NCBI GenBank assembly: GCA_016699555.1
Contig: CP064981.1
Coordinates: forward strand, 984,950 to 1,048,949
Length of the DNA stretch: 64,000 nt
Direction of reading: 5' to 3'
Origin: Candidatus Iainarchaeum sp.
Lineage (GTDB): Archaea; Iainarchaeota; Iainarchaeia; Iainarchaeales; VGJJ01
A program made the position numbers and the translations under genes. The stretch's first letter is position 1. Each line of letters begins with the position of its first letter. This document shows, in pieces, positions 61,481-64,000 of this stretch. Under the pieces are notes generated by a model. It made no database searches. It was not told where the DNA came from and saw only the letters and a list, made by a program, of their open reading frames with translations.

Positions 61481-61966
61481 ATGGCCTTCTCTTTTCGCCG
61501 ATTCACACGAACGCCAGCCGGCGGAAGCGCGACGGTGCAGCCGGATGCATGCCACGTGTTCATGAATCATTTGCGCCGCGAATCCACCACCACCGGAAAC
61601 CGCCAGGGAATGGGAAAAGCCCTGCGCGAAATCTATCGCATCGCGGGAAAACAGCCTTTATTCGAACGCTTGTTGAATCGCAATCCCACTATTCGCGTGG
61701 GAAACGGAACCATCACCAAAGCCCAACTCAAGACCATCGAGCACATGCTCGCGCGCGAGGGATTCGAAACCACGCTCATGCACATTTCAACCCCTCACCC
61801 CATGCTCGCAGACCTATTCCAGGACAAAGAACAATACGCCGAATTCGTTTCCCAAATATCCGAAAAGAAATGGCAACAAGTCCTCGCGCCCTTCGCGGTG
61901 CACCCCAATCAGCAGCTACGAGCCATGGCGTTATTGGTATTTCTGCAGAACGCACGGATGAAATAA
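61481..61966 (+). CDS. Hypothetical small protein
   Basis: 161 residues, not recognised. Basic N-terminus (FSFRRFTRTPAGG), then helical (GMGKALREIYRIAGKQPLFERLLNRN; TITKAQLKTIEHMLAREGFETTLMH). Divergent from the decarboxylase gene across a 56-base gap with an ATTTAAG box that may serve both. Its stop is adjacent to the RfcL stop. Confidence 0.55.
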   Translation: MAFSFRRFTRTPAGGSATVQPDACHVFMNHLRRESTTTGNRQGMGKALREIYRIAGKQPLFERLLNRNPTIRVGNGTITKAQLKTIEHMLAREGFETTLMHISTPHPMLADLFQDKEQYAEFVSQISEKKWQQVLAPFAVHPNQQLRAMALLVFLQNARMK

Positions 61967-63439
61967 TCAACCACCAAAGAAACTGCTCAACGACGTCTGT
62001 TTCTTGGGTGCTTTCTCTTCTTTCTCATCCGCTGGCGCAACCGCTTCTTTTGCGCCTGCTTTGGTGCGCTTCGCCTTTGTCTTCGAATCGGATTGCGTTT
62101 CCGTCACAAGCGGAATGGAAGACGTCACATCCTCGCTCGCGGGCTGGGGAGAGATATGATTGCGGTTATGGGCGCGCGGGGCCAAGCGTTCTTTCAACTC
62201 CGCAACCTTGAGCATGAACTTCTTTATTTTCACGGAATCCGCGCTCGTGTCGAAGAGATAGGCCATGTCGTCTTCGTCCAACTCATAATACGCCGCTACG
62301 GACTCGGCAAAGGCAGGATTCTCCACGAGCATCTCCCAATAACCCATCTCCTTCCCCCAGCGACTTTTGGAAGAATGGGACTTTTCGGCGATCTTCTCAA
62401 CAATCACCTTCTTCTGCGAATCCCGCTTCATGGCGAGCTGCTTGAGGATGACGGGGAACTGATAGGGAATAAATCCATGCGCACGCTCCGGCACCGCAAG
62501 ACCAACGGTCGAAACCAAGTCCCCGGAATAGCGCAAGAAACCATAATGCTGCCTGCGGAAAATACGCCCATCAAAGATATCCCCGCGCGAAAGCTGATTG
62601 AACGCAATGGCCTGCGACTCAAGCTGGGGAAACTGACGCGGAATGTTCTCTTCGATCCACTTCTTCATCAAATCATGATCCATATCCAATGTAAAGCGCG
62701 CGCGGCGGATCTCCGAAAGTGAAGTTCCGGTGTAGAGCGTGCGGATGACGCTGAAGATATTGTCCACGCGCTCACGATAACCACTGCGCTCCACATCTTC
62801 CATGGTGAGCTTTTTTCCCTTGTTGGATAATGTCTCCAAATCAATCAAGGCCGCACGGCAATCCCCGCTCGAGTTCTTCGCGAGCAATTGGATCGAACGC
62901 GCATCGTAGTCAATGCCTTCCTTGTCCGCGATCTCGCTCAACCATTTCCCGATGCTGGGAAAAGGGACTTTCTTGTATTGCACGATCTTTGCGAAAGAAC
63001 GCACACTCGCCAGTTTCTTGTCCGCATAGATATCATTGGCCGTTAGAATAAGGGGATTCTGCGCGTGGCGCATGATCTCCAACAATGCGGAGAGACCTCC
63101 CTTGTCTTCTCTCCCATGGATGGCGTCGATCTCATCGATCAACACCAGGCGACGCTTCCCATCGAAACCGCTGTTGTAGGCCGCGCCCGCGATGGATTTC
63201 TCCATGGACTCTTTATCACGGACATCCGAGGCATTGAATTCCACCAACGTCCACCCGAATTCCTTTGCACACGCATACGCGGTGGCCGTCTTGCCCACGC
63301 CGGGCGCTCCAGCCAAGAGGAGGGGCTTCTGATTCTTTCCCTGCTGCCAGGCCTGCGCCCACATGCGCACCTCCGCTAAACAATCGGAATTGCCGATGAC
63401 TTCCTGCAGGGAAGCGGGAGTGTACTTGTCGATGAGCAT
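61967..63439 (-). CDS. rfcL: Replication factor C large subunit (clamp loader)
   Basis: 490 residues. AAA+ ATPase that loads PCNA with RfcS. Walker A GAPGVGKT (44-51), Walker B LVLIDEIDAI, sensor-1 ILTAND, then the collar domain. The C-terminus ends in a PCNA-interacting PIP box QTSLSSFF after a Lys/Ala/Glu-rich linker. The start at 63439 (not 63445) is set by the ATTAAAG box at 63463-63469. RfcS is not in the window. Confidence 0.95.
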   Translation of the reverse strand: MLIDKYTPASLQEVIGNSDCLAEVRMWAQAWQQGKNQKPLLLAGAPGVGKTATAYACAKEFGWTLVEFNASDVRDKESMEKSIAGAAYNSGFDGKRRLVLIDEIDAIHGREDKGGLSALLEIMRHAQNPLILTANDIYADKKLASVRSFAKIVQYKKVPFPSIGKWLSEIADKEGIDYDARSIQLLAKNSSGDCRAALIDLETLSNKGKKLTMEDVERSGYRERVDNIFSVIRTLYTGTSLSEIRRARFTLDMDHDLMKKWIEENIPRQFPQLESQAIAFNQLSRGDIFDGRIFRRQHYGFLRYSGDLVSTVGLAVPERAHGFIPYQFPVILKQLAMKRDSQKKVIVEKIAEKSHSSKSRWGKEMGYWEMLVENPAFAESVAAYYELDEDDMAYLFDTSADSVKIKKFMLKVAELKERLAPRAHNRNHISPQPASEDVTSSIPLVTETQSDSKTKAKRTKAGAKEAVAPADEKEEKAPKKQTSLSSFFGG

Positions 63440-63474
63440 AGGCATTTTATAGCCCCGAATCCATTAAAGCAAGT

Positions 63475-63855
63475 ATGGCCGAACTCCGAAGAAAAGCACA
63501 ACGGCGATATGCCACCCCCGTGCGCGTCCAGCGCACCCCTGTCCAGCGACCCGCGCTGCGACTGGTGCGCCGACCGGTTGCTGCTGCAACCAAACCCATG
63601 CAAGAACGCAAGGTCACCGCCATTCAGCAATTCAAAAATAGCGCGGGAAGATATCTCGTTGCAGTCTATACCAAAAACCCCCGCACCCAACGCGAAGAAC
63701 GCGTGATTGTGGACCCCAAGACATTATCCCCAGAAAAGCTAAAGCAACTCAAGGAATGGCATGCACATCATAAAAATAAGGGAAAGTGGATCCACGCCAT
63801 CGCCACGGACCCCCATACATGGGCAACGATCGGAAAAATACTGTTGGCGGCGTGA
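63475..63855 (+). CDS. Hypothetical basic protein
   Basis: 126 residues. The first ~45 are Arg/Pro/Ala-rich (RRKAQRRYATPVRVQRTPVQRP) and probably disordered, followed by a small alpha/beta part (GRYLVAVYTKNPRTQREERVIVDPKTLSPEKLKQLKEW). Likely nucleic-acid-associated, as inference. Its TATA box TTTTATAG (63445-63452) overlaps the start of RfcL, so the two divergent promoters interlock. Repeat copy 4 begins 12 bases after its stop. Confidence 0.6.
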   Translation: MAELRRKAQRRYATPVRVQRTPVQRPALRLVRRPVAAATKPMQERKVTAIQQFKNSAGRYLVAVYTKNPRTQREERVIVDPKTLSPEKLKQLKEWHAHHKNKGKWIHAIATDPHTWATIGKILLAA

Positions 63856-63866
63856 GTCAAAAAACT

Positions 63867-63981
63867 CAGGTGTCGCGAAGCGATACCTGTTCTCGCAGCA
63901 GAACCCTTGAGAAGGGTTCATCCAAGGAAGTCAGGTGCTGCGCGCAGCACCTGTCCTCGCTCCACACCGCCGAAACGGTGT
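63867..63981. repeat. Hairpin repeat element, copy 4 (H2-H1-H2-H3)
   Basis: H2a 63867-63889: CAGGTGTCGC, loop GAA, GCGATACCTG (one G-U). H1 63901-63919: GAACCCTT, loop GAG, AAGGGTTC. H2b 63932-63953: CAGGTGCTGC, loop GC, GCAGCACCTG. H3 63964-63981: ACACCG, loop CCGAAA, CGGTGT. Spacers TTCTCGCAGCA, ATCCAAGGAAGT and TCCTCGCTCC match those of the other copies. Similar sequence may continue past the right edge. Confidence 0.85.
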
Positions 63982-64000
63982 CGAAACTGGCTCCGGACGA

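Noticed and set aside
1..64000. CRISPR array, insertion sequence, prophage or rRNA genes
   Set aside because: No regularly spaced direct repeats, transposase or integrase motifs, or rRNA sequence seen; the hairpin repeats are not regularly spaced and have no associated cas genes.

Overview
The window reads as a gene-dense stretch of an archaeal chromosome, probably from a small-genome DPANN-type archaeon; the Methanococcus-type S-layer protein and the class III (pilin-type) signal peptide would fit Diapherotrites (Iainarchaeota) or a relative. The lineage is inference: no rRNA or long marker set is present. The archaeal assignment is firm: MCM, GINS51, PriS/PriL, two PCNAs, RfcL, topoisomerase VI, aIF2 alpha/beta, aIF1A, aRF1, RpoL, exosome Csl4, L10e, Dph2, LonB and wybutosine genes all lie within 64 kb. 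Coding density is very high, no gap between genes exceeds about 280 bases, and most genes have a TATA-like box centred about 26 bases before the start codon, so mainly leaderless transcription is inferred. Clear Shine-Dalgarno sites are the exception (S-layer gene at 30565; gene at 59448).

Layout. 1-16.5 kb: MCM end, presenilin-like protease, VTT membrane protein, the conserved translation cluster aIF2beta-DUF424-aIF1A // RIO1-TrmB-like methyltransferase-Dim2/KH-Top6B-Top6A, split by a secreted glycoside-hydrolase-like gene; then ADP-forming acyl-CoA synthetase alpha, Mre11 and a HAD phosphatase. 16.6-27.4 kb: tRNA-Cys, geranylgeranyl reductase, L10e, Dph2, a heme-oxygenase-like oxidase facing a TrmB regulator, a degenerate UMP-kinase-like protein, aRF1 and TruD. 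27.5-31 kb: S-layer gene with a structured leader, an upstream hairpin array and a strong terminator. 31-44.5 kb: BofA-like and YrbL-like proteins, the run PriS-GINS51-aIF2alpha-PAC2, a P2A Ca2+-ATPase, PriL and two PCNAs, signal peptidase I, Csl4-RpoL. 44.5-55.5 kb: membrane-protein block (SpoIIM, AIM24, stomatin, DUF373), LonB, RNase Z, a UPF0173-like hydrolase, Nob1-like PIN protein. 55.6-64 kb: wybutosine genes Taw2 and Taw3, a CooC-like ATPase operon, a PLP decarboxylase, RfcL, and a tandem hairpin repeat at the right end.

The most unusual items are: (1) a modular family of imperfectly repeated hairpins at four gene boundaries (3306, 16624, 19691, 63867) whose stems vary with compensation while spacers and loops stay alike; (2) a two-gene operon of a CooC/MinD-type ATPase and an unrecognised protein whose only cysteines form an H-x-C-x-C-x2-C motif; (3) a divergent oxidase/TrmB pair with a dyad operator between two identical 9-base promoter repeats; (4) divergent leaderless genes that appear to share one near-palindromic TATA box; (5) Csl4 and Nob1 homologues that have lost their zinc ribbons, and a replication/translation cluster lacking L44e, S27e and Nop10 at their usual place.
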